Below, one piece after another: positions 1 to 8,968 of a DNA stretch of 64,000 bases (its first letter is position 1; each line of letters opens with the position of its first letter). Origin of the DNA: Isoptericola cucumis (GTDB taxonomy: Bacteria > Actinomycetota > Actinomycetes > Actinomycetales > Cellulomonadaceae); the NCBI RefSeq assembly GCF_014635665.1, contig NZ_BMDG01000017.1, positions 1-64,000 on the forward strand. Reading direction: 5' to 3'. The notes beneath the pieces were generated by a model. That model did not search any database. It was not told the DNA's origin and saw only the letters and a program-made list of their open reading frames with translations. The translations under genes were made by a program, and so were the position numbers.

Positions 1-132
1 CCCTACCCCGACGTCATCACCACGCCCGGCGTGTCACCGGGGACCCCCCTCATCCGCGAAGAGCCGCATTACCGCAGGTCAGAGTCGCGATCGACGGCTG
101 AAGCACTGGGCGTGGGCTCTGTCGCCCGTTGA
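1..132 (+). CDS. possible C-terminal end of a gene cut by the window edge
   Basis: Frame 1 is open from the first base to a TGA at 130-132 and would encode 43 residues rich in Pro, Arg and Ser. No domain is recognisable and the tail is too short to judge coding potential. From 133 to 258 I see no gene; the next recognisable element is the hairpin that follows the arsenic operon. Treat this as a weak call. Confidence 0.2.
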   Translation, partial: PYPDVITTPGVSPGTPLIREEPHYRRSESRSTAEALGVGSVAR

Positions 133-258
133 GAGAGACGAGACGAGCCCGGTGAGGGCGGCGCGAGGGGGGAAAGGCCCAGTGGCCGCGCGGTTCGCGC
201 TCAGCCGGCATCCTGCTGCGCCGAGCCGCTGCCTGAGCTCAGCCATACAGCGTATGAC

Positions 259-284
259 GGCCGCAACCTCCTCCGGTTGCGGCC
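259..284 (-). terminator. hairpin after the arsenic operon
   Basis: A perfect 10-bp inverted repeat (259-268 with 275-284) surrounds a 6-nt loop, 30 bp downstream of the arsC stop on the minus strand. There is no clear T-tract, as is common for actinobacterial terminators. It would end the trxB-acr3-arsRC-arsC transcript. Confidence 0.6.
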
Positions 285-314
285 CGTAGTGCTCGGGATG
301 CGGATCGGTGCGGG

Positions 315-743
315 TCAGGCCACCGGCTCGACGTCGAGCGAGGCGAGCAGTTCGCGGATTCGACGCTCGATCTCGTCGCGGATGGGCCGCACGGCGTCGA
401 TGCCCTGGCCGGCGGGGTCGTCGAGCTGCCAGTCCTCGTACCGCTTGCCGGGGAAGATCGGGCAGGCGTCGCCGCAGCCCATGGTGATCACGACGTCGGA
501 CGCTTGGACGGCGTCGGTGGTGAGCACCTTGGGCTGCTCGGCGGTGATGTCGACGCCGACCTCGGCCATCGCCTCGACGGCGACGGGGTTGATGCGGTCG
601 GCGGGCATCGAGCCGGCGGACCGGACCTCGACGGCGCCGCCCGAGAGCGCGCGCAGGAAGCCCGCGGCCATCTGGGAGCGGCCGGCGTTGTGCACGCAGA
701 CGAACAGGGCGGACGGCTTCGTGGTGGCGTGGGTGTCGGTCAC
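315..743 (-). CDS. arsC: arsenate reductase, low-molecular-weight phosphatase fold (stand-alone ArsC)
   Basis: This 142-residue protein reduces arsenate to arsenite in the cytoplasm so that the Acr3 pump can export it. The CX5R phosphate-binding loop CVHNAGRS lies at residues 16-23, and the TMGCGDACP segment and a C-terminal DDP are typical of actinobacterial ArsC. The chosen GTG at 743 has GGAG 6 nt upstream. A second in-frame GTG at 770 overlaps the previous stop as GTGA and would add nine residues; translation is probably coupled either way. It is the last gene of the arsenic operon and a second reductase besides the domain in the upstream fusion. The electron donor (thioredoxin or mycothiol) cannot be decided from sequence; the operon's own thioredoxin reductase favours the thioredoxin route. 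Confidence 0.92.
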   Translation of the reverse strand: MTDTHATTKPSALFVCVHNAGRSQMAAGFLRALSGGAVEVRSAGSMPADRINPVAVEAMAEVGVDITAEQPKVLTTDAVQASDVVITMGCGDACPIFPGKRYEDWQLDDPAGQGIDAVRPIRDEIERRIRELLASLDVEPVA

Positions 744-766
744 GGTGGTCTCCGGGGTTCGGTCGT

Positions 767-1816
767 TCACGGGGTGGGCAGGTCGAGGTCGGGCAGCAGG
801 TCGGTGAGCAGTGCGCGCACGCGGGTGTCGAGCTCGTCGCGGATGGCGGCGACGCCTGCCGGGGAGGCCAGGGCGGGGTCGCCGACGAGCCAGTCCTCGT
901 ACCGCTTGCCGGGCAGGATCGGGCACACGTCGCCGCAGCCCATGGTGATCACGACGTCGGCGGCGCGGACGGCGTCGTCGGTCAGCGGCTTCGGGAACGG
1001 CTCGTCGGTGCCCAGTGCGGCGAGCTCGGGGCGCACGGCGGGGTGCACGTCTGCCGCCGGGGTGGACCCGGCGGAGCGGACGACGACCCGGTCGCCGGCG
1101 TAGTGCCGTACGAGCGCGGCGGCGAGCTGGGAGCGGCCGGCGTTCGCGACGCACACGAACAGCACCTGGGGAGCGTCCGCAGTACCGGTGTGGGCGTTCG
1201 TGGATGCCTCGCGGGTCAGGTCGTCCAGCCGCTGGCGGGCGAACCTGTCGGTGAGGGTGAGCAGGTGCGCCGAGACCTTGGCCGAGCGGGCCAGCGCCGT
1301 GTACGACTCGCGCACGGTGCGCAGCACGACGTCGTCGGCCAGGTCGGGATGAGTGGCCGCGAGGTCGGCGGCGAGCCGGTCGAGCGCGGCGTCGGCGTCC
1401 TCGAGCCCGGTCAGGTGCGGGTGCTCGCCCAGGGCGTCCAGGGCGGCGGGCGCGAACGACTCGAGCAGGGTGCTGATCGCGGACTTGTAGCCGGGGGTGA
1501 TGTGATACCAGACCCACGTGCCGCGCCGCTCGGAGGCGAGCACGCCGACGTCGCGCAGCACCTTGAGGTGATGGGAAACCGTGGGCTGGGACACGTCGGT
1601 CAGCTCGGCCAGGTCGCACACGCACGCCTCCCCGGCCGGCGCGGTGGCGAGGAAGGACAGCATCCGCAGCCGCAGCGGCTCGGCCAGCGCCTTGAGCGTG
1701 GCCGCAACCGCGCCCGCGGCCTCGGTGCCGATCGCGTGCGCCTCGATGCGGGGCCCGCAGTCCGGGTCGCGCACCGTCAGCGGCACACTCCCCTCGGTCG
1801 TGTCGGTGGCGGTCAT
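767..1816 (-). CDS. ArsR-ArsC fusion: arsenite-sensing repressor joined to arsenate reductase
   Basis: One 349-residue chain carries three parts. Residues about 35-110 form an ArsR winged helix with the arsenite-sensing CVCDL motif (Cys65, Cys67) just before the recognition helix SQPTVSHHLKVL. Residues about 115-205 are a helical linker. Residues about 215-349 are a low-molecular-weight-phosphatase ArsC with P-loop CVANAGRS starting at Cys222 and TMGCGDVCP further on. The likely role is autoregulation of the operon plus reduction of arsenate. The ATG at 1816 overlaps the acr3 stop as ATGA, so the genes are translationally coupled. The fusion is seen directly; both activities are inferred from family motifs. 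Confidence 0.93.
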   Translation of the reverse strand: MTATDTTEGSVPLTVRDPDCGPRIEAHAIGTEAAGAVAATLKALAEPLRLRMLSFLATAPAGEACVCDLAELTDVSQPTVSHHLKVLRDVGVLASERRGTWVWYHITPGYKSAISTLLESFAPAALDALGEHPHLTGLEDADAALDRLAADLAATHPDLADDVVLRTVRESYTALARSAKVSAHLLTLTDRFARQRLDDLTREASTNAHTGTADAPQVLFVCVANAGRSQLAAALVRHYAGDRVVVRSAGSTPAADVHPAVRPELAALGTDEPFPKPLTDDAVRAADVVITMGCGDVCPILPGKRYEDWLVGDPALASPAGVAAIRDELDTRVRALLTDLLPDLDLPTP

Positions 1817-2928
1817 GACCTCACCTCGTCCAGCTCTCGTGCGGGCGGCTCGATGGAGTAGGGGGCGACGGCGAACCATCGCCGGGCGACCCACAGGGAC
1901 ACGTAGACCAGGCCCACCAGGACCGGGACCTCGATGAGCGGCCCGACAACCCCGGCCAGCGCCTCGCCGGAAGTGGCGCCGAAGGTGCCGATCGCCACCG
2001 CGATGGCGAGCTCGAAGTTGTTGCCCGCCGCGGTGAACGCCAGCGTGGTCGTGCGGGCATAGCCGAGGTCGAGCAGCTTGCCGAGCACCATCCCCAGGCC
2101 CCACATGACGGCGAAGTACACCAGCAGCGGCAGCGCGATCCGCACGACGTCGAGCGGGTTCGAGGTCACGGCGTCGCCCTGCAGGGCGAACAGCAGCACG
2201 ATCGTGAACAGCAGCCCGTACAGAGCCCAGGGGCCGATCTTCGGCACGAACCGCTCCTCGTACCAGTCGCGGCCCTTGGTCCGCTCGCCGATCCAGCGGG
2301 ACGCGAACCCCGCCACCAGCGGGATGCCGAGGAAGACCAGCACGTTGAGCGCGATCTGCCCGATCGAGACGTCCAGTCCCTGGGTGTCGAGGCCGAGCCA
2401 GCCGGGCAGCACGGTGAGGTAGAAGTACCCGAGCAGCGAGAAGGCGATCACCTGGAACACGGAGTTGATCGCCACCAGCACCGCGGCGGCCTCCCGGTCG
2501 CCGCAGGCCAGGTCGTTCCAGATCACGACCATGGCGATGCAGCGTGCCAGGCCCACGATGATGAGCCCGGTGCGGTACTCGGGCAGGTCGGGCAGGAACG
2601 TCCAGGCCAGGGCGAACATCAGCGCCGGGCCGACGATCCAGTTCAGCAGCAGCGAGCTGACCAGCAGCTTCTTGTCGCCGGTGACCGAGGCGACCTTGTC
2701 GTAGCGGACCTTGGCCAGCACCGGGTACATCATCACCAGCAGCCCGAGCGCGATCGGGACCGAGATGCCGCCGACCTCCATCGAGGCCAGCACGTCCGAC
2801 AGACCCGGGACGAACCGGCCCACCAGCAGGCCACCGAACATGGCCAGGCCGATCCAGGCCGGAAGCCAGCGATCCAGGGTGGACAGGCGCCGGACGGCGT
2901 CGGTCTGCGGGGTCGCTGCGTCGCTCAC
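1813..2928 (-). CDS. acr3: arsenite efflux transporter, ACR3 family
   Basis: A 371-residue integral membrane protein with about ten hydrophobic segments, the normal size for ACR3. The signature segment [11 protein letters not shown] contains the conserved membrane cysteine, and a later helix has the [16 protein letters not shown] motif with its conserved Glu. It exports arsenite (possibly antimonite) produced by the two ArsC domains encoded downstream. The GTG start overlaps the trxB stop by 4 bp (GTGA) and its own stop overlaps the arsRC start (ATGA), placing it second in a four-gene operon. Confidence 0.95.
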   Translation of the reverse strand: MSDAATPQTDAVRRLSTLDRWLPAWIGLAMFGGLLVGRFVPGLSDVLASMEVGGISVPIALGLLVMMYPVLAKVRYDKVASVTGDKKLLVSSLLLNWIVGPALMFALAWTFLPDLPEYRTGLIIVGLARCIAMVVIWNDLACGDREAAAVLVAINSVFQVIAFSLLGYFYLTVLPGWLGLDTQGLDVSIGQIALNVLVFLGIPLVAGFASRWIGERTKGRDWYEERFVPKIGPWALYGLLFTIVLLFALQGDAVTSNPLDVVRIALPLLVYFAVMWGLGMVLGKLLDLGYARTTTLAFTAAGNNFELAIAVAIGTFGATSGEALAGVVGPLIEVPVLVGLVYVSLWVARRWFAVAPYSIEPPARELDEVRS

Positions 2929-3965
2929 CGGGCCACCTCCCGCGCGTCGGCGTCAGCGAGGGCGGCAGGGAGCCCGTCAGGGTTGGGCGCCGTCGGGGTG
3001 CCGGCCAGGGACTGCTCGCCCTCGGCGTCGGCGACCTCGGTGAGGTAGGACTGGGCGTCGAGCGCGGCTGAGCACCCGGAACCGGCGGCGGTGATCGCCT
3101 GGCGGTACGTGTGGTCGACGGCGTCGCCGCAGGCGAAGACGCCGGGCAGGTTGGTGCGGGTCGAACGGCCCTCGACGAGGATGTAGCCCTCGTCGTCCAG
3201 GTCAATCTGGCCCTTGACCAAGTCGGTGCGCGGGTCGTGACCGATGGCGACAAACAGCCCGGTCGTGTCGAGCTCGCGCTCGGCGCCGGTGACGGTGTCG
3301 CGCAGGGTGAGCCCGGTGACCTTGTTCTCGCCGGAGATGCCGGCGACCTCGCTGTTCCAGGCGAACTCGATCTTCGGGTCTGCCTGGGCCCGGTCGGCCA
3401 TGATCTTCGAGGCACGCAGCGAGTCGCGACGGTGCACGATCGTCACCTTGGACGCGAAGCGGGTGAGGAAGGTGGCCTCCTCCATCGCGGAGTCGCCGCC
3501 ACCGACGACGGCGATGTGCTGGTCGCGGAAGAAGAACCCGTCGCACGTGGCGCACCACGAGACGCCGCGGCCGGAGAGCCGCTTCTCCTCGGGCAGGCCC
3601 AGCTCGCGGTAGGCGGAGCCGGTCGCGAGGATCACCGCACGGGCCTTGAACGTCTCGCCGCCGCCGGTGACGACCGTCTTGACGTCGCCGGCGAGCTCCA
3701 CCTGCTCCGCGTCGTCCCACAGCACCTTGGCGCCGAACCTCTCGGCCTGCTCGCGCATCGCCTCCATGAGGTCCGGGCCCTGGATGCCGGCGGGGAAGCC
3801 GGGAAAGTTCTCGACCTCGGTGGTGTTCATGAGCGCGCCGCCCGCGGTCACGGACCCCGCGATCACGACGGGAGCCAGACCAGCCCGCGCGGCGTACACG
3901 GCCGCGGTGTAGCCCGCCGGGCCAGAACCAACGATGACAAGGTCGTGGACCTGCTGTATCGACAT
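2925..3965 (-). CDS. trxB: thioredoxin reductase of the arsenic operon (ArsT-like)
   Basis: A 346-residue NADPH-dependent flavoprotein with the FAD motif [13 protein letters not shown] near the start, the redox CATCDG motif in the middle and the NADPH-binding [10 protein letters not shown] next to it. The last 25 or so residues extend beyond the usual end of the family. As first gene of the arsenic operon it probably supplies reduced thioredoxin to the ArsC domains, as ArsT does in Streptomyces ars clusters; that role is inferred from context. The ATG at 3965 has no Shine-Dalgarno sequence. A CAATAT box lies 6 nt upstream and overlaps a palindrome, suggesting a leaderless, repressible start. 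Confidence 0.94.
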   Translation of the reverse strand: MSIQQVHDLVIVGSGPAGYTAAVYAARAGLAPVVIAGSVTAGGALMNTTEVENFPGFPAGIQGPDLMEAMREQAERFGAKVLWDDAEQVELAGDVKTVVTGGGETFKARAVILATGSAYRELGLPEEKRLSGRGVSWCATCDGFFFRDQHIAVVGGGDSAMEEATFLTRFASKVTIVHRRDSLRASKIMADRAQADPKIEFAWNSEVAGISGENKVTGLTLRDTVTGAERELDTTGLFVAIGHDPRTDLVKGQIDLDDEGYILVEGRSTRTNLPGVFACGDAVDHTYRQAITAAGSGCSAALDAQSYLTEVADAEGEQSLAGTPTAPNPDGLPAALADADAREVAR

Positions 3966-3990
3966 ACGTCAATATTGACACATGTCTATG
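3966..3990. promoter_or_regulatory. probable ArsR operator and trxB promoter
   Basis: The perfect 12-bp palindrome GTCAATATTGAC lies at 3968-3979, 3 bp before the trxB ATG, followed by the imperfect repeat CATGTCTATG at 3981-3990. This is a locally AT-rich spot in very GC-rich DNA. ArsR-family operators are short AT-rich inverted repeats over the promoter, so this is the likely site of the ArsR-ArsC fusion. It lies between two divergent genes and could control both. Confidence 0.65.
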
Positions 3991-4095
3991 TTGTAGCCAA
4001 CCCGGGCCCCTCCACACCGGAGACCTGCTCGGCTCCGACCGGTGGGCCCGAACCATGTTCTCCGTTCGTCCGCCCACGTGAGAGAGAATCGGCGC

Positions 4096-4407
4096 ATGAA
4101 GATCGAGCTCTTGGTCGTTGACGCATGCCCGAACGTGGCGCCCGCCCGCGCTGCGCTGCGCCGGGTCCTGGATCGGGCTGGCCTCGACGCGCCGATCGCC
4201 ACCGTGGTCATCGATGACGACGACCAGGCCCAGGCGCGCAGCTTTCTCGGATCGCCGTCGTTCCACATCGACGGGCACGACGTTTTCCCCGCCCCGGGCT
4301 CCCAGCCTGGAGTGGCGTGCCGGGTCTATCCCACGGCCGCCGGCCTGCGTGGAGTGCCCGACGATCATGCGCTGGGTGCCGCGGTCGCGGCCCGCACCGG
4401 GCGCTGA
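4096..4407 (+). CDS. small thioredoxin-fold protein with a CPN motif
   Basis: A 103-residue protein beginning with a beta strand (MKIELLVVDAC) and the motif CPN, followed by a helix and a conserved GSPS...DG...F segment and CRVY near the end. This layout matches small thioredoxin-like proteins often found next to mercury or arsenic resistance genes and sometimes mislabelled alkylmercury lyase. The active site has one Cys (CPN) rather than CxxC, with another Cys in CRVY. The ATG at 4096 is preceded by a purine-rich GAGAGAGAA. It diverges from trxB across the putative ArsR operator, which suggests co-regulation. Biochemical function is unknown. Confidence 0.75.
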   Translation: MKIELLVVDACPNVAPARAALRRVLDRAGLDAPIATVVIDDDDQAQARSFLGSPSFHIDGHDVFPAPGSQPGVACRVYPTAAGLRGVPDDHALGAAVAARTGR

Positions 4408-4423
4408 CCGTGCTCGACCGGCC

Positions 4424-4948
4424 CTAAGGTGCCGCCTCGGGCCCATGGGCACGTGTCGGGTCGTATGGGCGGTGACGTCGAATCGCCCCAACAGTGATCG
4501 GTGCCCCGATCGCTGCGGGCAGGAGCCAGAACGACCAGTCTGGTAGCCGTTCCCACAATGGCAAGTGCGGCCCGTTGTCGACGTAGAACGCGGTCAGCAT
4601 CGCGACGTACGCCAGGCTCATCCACGCGATGTGCGCGACGTCGTCCCCGCTGTGGCGGCGGTTACGCCATCCGAGCGACGCGGCAGTCAGCGAAGCTCCC
4701 CCGAGCACCGCCAGATGGACCGTCGCAGGCCAGCGGATCACGACCATGACCGCCATCGATCCGAAGAGGGCGGCGATCCCGCCGAGGAAGACACGCCCCG
4801 CTCCGATGTGCCACCGACCGCCCTTCACGGCAAGCATCGCGACAAGTCCCGCGAGCACCGCCGTGATCCCCGCAGTGATGTGCAGAAGCAGGGCCATGTC
4901 GAACACCGGACCCGCGTCCGGTTCCGGCAGACCCGGGATATCGATCAC
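4424..4948 (-). CDS. four- or five-helix membrane protein of unknown function
   Basis: This 174-residue protein has hydrophobic segments at about residues 18-40, 50-70, 75-92, 105-125 and 135-155, with a His-containing first helix (LLLHITAGITAVLAGLVAM). It resembles uncharacterised DUF2306-like membrane proteins, but I cannot assign it firmly. The GTG start at 4948 has a good GGAGG site. It converges on the CPN gene and lies downstream of merR-ynfA on the same strand, so it may be read through from that operon. Confidence 0.7.
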   Translation of the reverse strand: MIDIPGLPEPDAGPVFDMALLLHITAGITAVLAGLVAMLAVKGGRWHIGAGRVFLGGIAALFGSMAVMVVIRWPATVHLAVLGGASLTAASLGWRNRRHSGDDVAHIAWMSLAYVAMLTAFYVDNGPHLPLWERLPDWSFWLLPAAIGAPITVGAIRRHRPYDPTRAHGPEAAP

Positions 4949-5013
4949 GACTGCCTCCGGCCTTGGGGTACCCCCTTGCCCAGCGTCTCACCGACCGAGC
5001 CTGTCGGAGTGGC

Positions 5014-5349
5014 TCAGGTAGGTCGCGGGGCGTACATGATGACGGCGACACCGGCGAGACAGATGAGGGCGCCGGTGACGTCCCACCGGTCGGGCTTGAA
5101 GCCGTCGACGACCATGCCCCAGGCGAGGGACCCGGCGACGAAGATGCCGCCGTAGGCCGCGAGGATGCGGCCGAAGTTCGCATCCGGTTGGAGCGTGGCG
5201 AAGAAGCCGTACAGGCCGAGAGCGATCACACCCGCGCCGATCCAGACCCAGCCCTTGTGCTCACGGATTCCTTGCCATATCAGCCAAGCACCGCCGATCT
5301 CGAAGAGGGCGGCGGCGCCGAACAGCAGGATCGAGCGGGCAAGGTTCAT
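5014..5349 (-). CDS. ynfA: YnfA family small membrane protein (UPF0060)
   Basis: A 111-residue protein with four transmembrane helices and family motifs [34 protein letters not shown] and a final AVIMYAPR, all typical of YnfA. The family resembles small multidrug resistance pumps, but its substrate is not established. The ATG at 5349 overlaps the merR stop as ATGA, so it is coupled to and probably controlled by that regulator. Confidence 0.93.
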   Translation of the reverse strand: MNLARSILLFGAAALFEIGGAWLIWQGIREHKGWVWIGAGVIALGLYGFFATLQPDANFGRILAAYGGIFVAGSLAWGMVVDGFKPDRWDVTGALICLAGVAVIMYAPRPT

Positions 5350-6071
5350 CGGGCGGCCTCCTGGGCACCGAGCAGGTCGTCAAGCATGGTGCGCGCCTCG
5401 GGCGGCGCGGTGATCGTCAGGTCGAACGTCGAGTCGTGCAGGTCGATCCGGAACGTGTAGAACGCGCAGCAGCCCTGCTCGGCCTGCGCGAGAGCGGTGG
5501 CGCGCCCCAGAGTGCTGGTCGGGAGCGTCACGCGAACTCCGCCGTTCACGTCGGCGCGCGGCGCGCCGGCCAGCAGCTCGCGCCAGTCGGCGACCCGGCC
5601 GCCATAGTCGTCGCCGTCGAGGGAGCACGCGATCGGGGTACGAGGCTCGTCCACGACCGGGAGGGCCGGCCGCGCGCGATCGAGAAAAGTGCACCCGGCG
5701 TCGCAAGGCTCGGCGCGGTCGGGCAGGGCGTCCAGCCGCTCGACGGCCGTCGCCAGGGTCGAGCGCAGCGCTTCAAGGGAGGCGATCCGCTCATCGACCT
5801 GGGCCGCGTGCTCGACGAGCATCGGCCGGTACGTCGCGCGCACGCTGTGGCACGGCTCCGACTCCCACGCAGTGACGAGCTCGCGCACCGCGGGCAGCGG
5901 TAGGTCGAGGTGCTTGGCCTGGGCGATGAACGCGAGCCTGTCGACGGCCGCGTCGCCGTCGACGCGGTAGCCGTTCTCAGCCCGGTCCGCCGGCAGCAGG
6001 CCCTCGGACTCGTAGAAGCGCAGCGTGGACGCCGGCACTCCGGTACGCGCCGACAGCTCGGAGATCCTCAT
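5346..6071 (-). CDS. MerR family regulator with a Cys-rich C-terminal half
   Basis: A 241-residue protein. Residues 1-70 are a MerR winged helix ([11 protein letters not shown]...[10 protein letters not shown]), followed by a helical dimerisation region to about 125. The remaining half is longer than in metal-only MerR proteins: it has Cys in EPCHS, EPCDAGC and TPIACSLDG and ends in a domain with an [10 protein letters not shown] motif. The effector is unknown; the cysteines suggest a metal or thiol-reactive compound. The ATG at 6071 lies just below a classical MerR-type promoter, and ynfA is coupled behind it, so autoregulation of merR-ynfA is likely. Confidence 0.9.
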   Translation of the reverse strand: MRISELSARTGVPASTLRFYESEGLLPADRAENGYRVDGDAAVDRLAFIAQAKHLDLPLPAVRELVTAWESEPCHSVRATYRPMLVEHAAQVDERIASLEALRSTLATAVERLDALPDRAEPCDAGCTFLDRARPALPVVDEPRTPIACSLDGDDYGGRVADWRELLAGAPRADVNGGVRVTLPTSTLGRATALAQAEQGCCAFYTFRIDLHDSTFDLTITAPPEARTMLDDLLGAQEAAR

Positions 6072-6080
6072 GACCACGAC

Positions 6081-6110
6081 GGTAAACCTTCGACTCGGCT
6101 TGAAGGTCAA
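6081..6110 (-). promoter_or_regulatory. MerR-type promoter and operator of merR-ynfA
   Basis: On the minus strand TTGACC (6110-6105) and TTTACC (6086-6081) are 18 bp apart and enclose the inverted repeat ACCTTC-N10-GAAGGT (6086-6107). A long spacer carrying such a dyad is the hallmark of promoters activated by MerR proteins, which untwist the DNA. Confidence 0.8.
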
Positions 6111-6205
6111 GCCCTCGTTGTCGGAAGCCCTCGGGGCACCCACCGAATCAGAGCATTCCGAATCTCCCCTACCCGCCCTGTGTACGGGCGCCGAGCCGCC
6201 GCGAG

Positions 6206-8290
6206 TCAGGGCCCCGGGTTGGACGCGGGAGTTGCTGCTTGCCGTTCGCTGCGCGACGGTGCGGGGTTCTCGAGGTGCGGCAGCGGGGGTAGTGCGACGC
6301 TTCCTCGAGCTGCACGTAGGCCGTTGAGGATGACCACGACTTCCGCGATCTCGTGGACGAGGACGACGCCGGCCAGCCCGAGCACGCCGAACAGGGCGAG
6401 CGGGAACAGCACGAGGATGATAGCCAGGGCGAGCAGGATGTTTCCGGTCATGATCCGCCGGCCACGGCGGGCGTGGGCCAGGCCCTGGGGCACGAGGCGA
6501 AGGTCGCTGCCGGTGAAGGCGACGTCGGCGGTCTCGATGGCCGCGGCTGAGCCGCCGGCGCCCATCGCGATGCCGACGTTGGCGGCGGCCAACGCGGGCG
6601 CGTCGTTCACGCCGTCGCCGATCATGGCCGTCGGGACTCGTTGGGCCGACTCGCGTACTGCGCGTTCCTTGTCCTGCGGCAGTTGCGCGGCGCGCACGTC
6701 GGGGATGCCCGCCTCGCGGGCGAGAGCGTTCGCCGTGCGCTCGTTGTCGCCGGTCAGCATCATCACCCGGACGCCGTCGTCGGCAAGGTGGCGGACGGCT
6801 TCGGCGGCCTCCGGGCGCAGTTCGTCGCGGATGCCGAGGAGCGCGACGGGAGCGCCGCCGATCTCCACGGCGACGACGGTCATGCCCCGTTCTTCCAGCT
6901 TCGCCGCGTCGGGCTCGAGGTCGCCGGCGTCGATCCAGCGGGTGGTGCCGACGCGCACGGGTGTGCCCGCGACGATGCCTTGCAGGCCGCGGCCGGGGTG
7001 TTCTTCGACGTCGTCGGCGCGGGAGGCTGCCGGCGCGGCGGCGAGGATCGCCGCGGCCAGGGGGTGGGTGCTGCGGGCCTCCAGCGCTGCTGCCAGCACG
7101 AGGGCGCGCTCGCGCGTGGTGTCGGGGCTGGTGACGACCTCGACGACCTCGGGCCGGTTGAGGGTGAGCGTGCCGGTCTTGTCGATGGCGACGGCGCGGA
7201 CCGTGCCGAGCTCTTCGAACGCTGCTCCGGACTTGATGATCATTCCGAAGCGGCTGGCGGCGCCGATGGCGGAGATCACGGTGACGGGGACGGCGATCGC
7301 CAGGGCGCAGGGTGAGGCCGCTACCAGGACGACGAGGGCTCGCTGGATCCAGGTTCCGGGATCGCCGACGACGAAGCCCCAGACGGCGACCAGGACAGCG
7401 GCGACCAGCACGATGGGGACCAGGGGGCGGGCGATGCGGTCGGCCAGGCGTGCGCGCTCGCCCTTGCGCGCCTGGGCCTCCTCGACGAGGCGCACAATCG
7501 TGGTCAGGGAGTTGTCGCGTCCGTCCGCGGTGGCCTCGACCTGCAGGGTGCCCGTGCCGTTGATGGCGCCGGCGGGAACGAAGTCGCCGGGGCCGACCTC
7601 GACCGGGATGGACTCTCCGGTGATGGTCGAGGTGTCCAGCGAGCTACGCCCGGAGGTCACGACGCCGTCGGTGGCGAGCCGCTCGCCGCCGCGCACGACG
7701 AGCAGGTCCAGCTCGCGAACCTGGTCGGCGGGGATGTCGATCTCGCCAGACAGCCGGGAGATGCGGGCCGTCTCGGGCATGAGGTCCAGGAGCGCGCGCA
7801 GGCCGTGCCGCGCGCGGTCCATGGCACGGTCCTCGAGGGCTTCCGCGATCGAGAACAGGAACGCCAGCGCGGCCGCCTCGCCGACGTGGCCGAGGGCCAC
7901 GGCGCCGACGGCGGCGATGGTCATGAGCAGCCCGACGCCGAGGCGCCCACGCAGCAGTCGCCGCAGCGCGCCGGGGGCGAACGTCCAGGCGCCGGCGAGC
8001 AGGCTCGCGGCCTGGACGACACCCGCAGACACCTCGAGGCCGCTCCACTCCAAGCCGTACCCAGCAGCGAGGAGGACGCCGGAGACCGCGGGCAGCAGCA
8101 GCGCGCGGTCGCGCCACCACGGCGCGAGCTCTTCCTGCGCGTCCTCTTCGTCGTGGCCGTCGCGGCCTGTCCCGTCGGCGCCGGCCGGTGACTCGGCCGA
8201 GCCGGTCTTCCCGGCCGCGGAGGACGAACCCAGCCCGAGGGGCATAGGCCGGTCCTCGGGCTCGTCGGGGCCGCAGCACTCGCGGCTCAT
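6206..8290 (-). CDS. heavy-metal P1B-type ATPase, Cd/Zn/Pb class (CtpG/CmtA-like)
   Basis: A 694-residue metal-exporting ATPase. It has the phosphorylation motif DKTGTLT, the actuator TGES, the GDGVNDAPAL hinge, an STHPLAAAI nucleotide-binding HP locus and the membrane metal site ASPCALAIAVP; SPC is typical of Zn/Cd/Pb/Co pumps. No CxxC heavy-metal domain precedes the first helix, but the N-terminus has a CC pair and a His/Asp/Glu-rich stretch of about 60 residues. The ATG overlaps the cmtR stop as ATGA. In M. tuberculosis CmtR controls the P-type ATPase CtpG (cmtA), so the pairing points to cadmium/lead efflux. Substrate is inferred. Confidence 0.92.
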   Translation of the reverse strand: MSRECCGPDEPEDRPMPLGLGSSSAAGKTGSAESPAGADGTGRDGHDEEDAQEELAPWWRDRALLLPAVSGVLLAAGYGLEWSGLEVSAGVVQAASLLAGAWTFAPGALRRLLRGRLGVGLLMTIAAVGAVALGHVGEAAALAFLFSIAEALEDRAMDRARHGLRALLDLMPETARISRLSGEIDIPADQVRELDLLVVRGGERLATDGVVTSGRSSLDTSTITGESIPVEVGPGDFVPAGAINGTGTLQVEATADGRDNSLTTIVRLVEEAQARKGERARLADRIARPLVPIVLVAAVLVAVWGFVVGDPGTWIQRALVVLVAASPCALAIAVPVTVISAIGAASRFGMIIKSGAAFEELGTVRAVAIDKTGTLTLNRPEVVEVVTSPDTTRERALVLAAALEARSTHPLAAAILAAAPAASRADDVEEHPGRGLQGIVAGTPVRVGTTRWIDAGDLEPDAAKLEERGMTVVAVEIGGAPVALLGIRDELRPEAAEAVRHLADDGVRVMMLTGDNERTANALAREAGIPDVRAAQLPQDKERAVRESAQRVPTAMIGDGVNDAPALAAANVGIAMGAGGSAAAIETADVAFTGSDLRLVPQGLAHARRGRRIMTGNILLALAIILVLFPLALFGVLGLAGVVLVHEIAEVVVILNGLRAARGSVALPPLPHLENPAPSRSERQAATPASNPGP

Positions 8291-8646
8291 GCGCCGACCT
8301 CGCAGGCGGTGCAGCCGGGTACCTCGCACAGCGGGTTGGCGCACTCGCGCCCGTCGCGAACGTCGAGCACGACGCGAACGAGCTCCCCGAGCGCGGCGCT
8401 CAGGTGCGGGTCGGCGATGGCGTACCGGGTACGACGCCCGTCGGGTTCGGTGAGCACGAGCCCGCAGCCGCGCAGGCACGCGAGGTGGTTCGACACGTTG
8501 GACCGGGACAGGTCCAGGCTCGCCGCCAGGTCGGCGGGATACGCCGGGCCGGCCAGCAGGCGCTCCAGGATGCGCGCCCGGGTTGGGTCGCTCATGGCAC
8601 GCCCGAGCCTGCCCATCACCTCGATGCGGTCGACAGTGTTCAGCAT
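8287..8646 (-). CDS. cmtR: CmtR-type ArsR/SmtB repressor (Cd/Pb sensor)
   Basis: A 119-residue winged-helix repressor. Cys57 and Cys61 sit in the recognition helix (HLACLRGCGLV) and Cys102 in the C-terminal tail. These are exactly the three cysteines, with the same numbering, that bind Cd(II) or Pb(II) in M. tuberculosis CmtR. A further Cys-rich tail (C107, C112, C115) extends the metal-binding region. The ATG at 8646 lacks a Shine-Dalgarno site and follows a TACTGT box by 7 nt, so it is probably leaderless. It is coupled by ATGA to the ATPase that it should control. Confidence 0.93.
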   Translation of the reverse strand: MLNTVDRIEVMGRLGRAMSDPTRARILERLLAGPAYPADLAASLDLSRSNVSNHLACLRGCGLVLTEPDGRRTRYAIADPHLSAALGELVRVVLDVRDGRECANPLCEVPGCTACEVGA

Positions 8647-8792
8647 GCGGTGAACAGTACATGGAGGACTGAATCGACGGCCAGAGCTGACCGACCTTCG
8701 GACATGCGAGCGAGCTGCGTTATCTGTTCGTGACTTTCTGGGTCGTCGTCGGGTACATTCGCTCCACCTCACGATCGTGGGGTGCACGGGCG

Positions 8793-8957
8793 GGCGCCGA
8801 GCCCTGCCGCCGCTGCGTGCTGATCGACACCCGGCAGGGACGGGGGAACCACTTTCGGGCGCCGCAGGTCGGCGTCCTCGGGGTGAAGCCACGCGAGCAT
8901 GCCTCGCTGGCCGGGTCAGTCTCCGACCCGAATCCGACAGCTAACCTCGCAGGCGCC
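8793..8957 (+). ncRNA. c-di-AMP riboswitch (ydaO-yuaA class)
   Basis: Conserved blocks appear in family order: the GGCGCCGAGCCCTGCC 5' region (8793-8808), GGGACGGGGGAACCA (8837-8851), GGGGTGAAGC (8880-8889) and the 3' block CCGACAGCTAACCTCGCAGG (8934-8953). The two ends, GGCGCC at 8793-8798 and 8952-8957, can pair as P1. In actinobacteria this class typically controls cell-wall hydrolase genes such as rpfA, and here the next long gene is a VanY-type peptidase. A Shine-Dalgarno AGGAGA begins directly after P1. Confidence 0.92.
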
Positions 8958-8968
8958 AGGAGATATCG

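Noticed and set aside
1813-3415. Continuation of the ArsR-ArsC frame upstream through acr3
   Set aside because: The frame happens to stay open but overlaps acr3 in another frame. The ATG at 1816 with ATGA coupling is the credible start.
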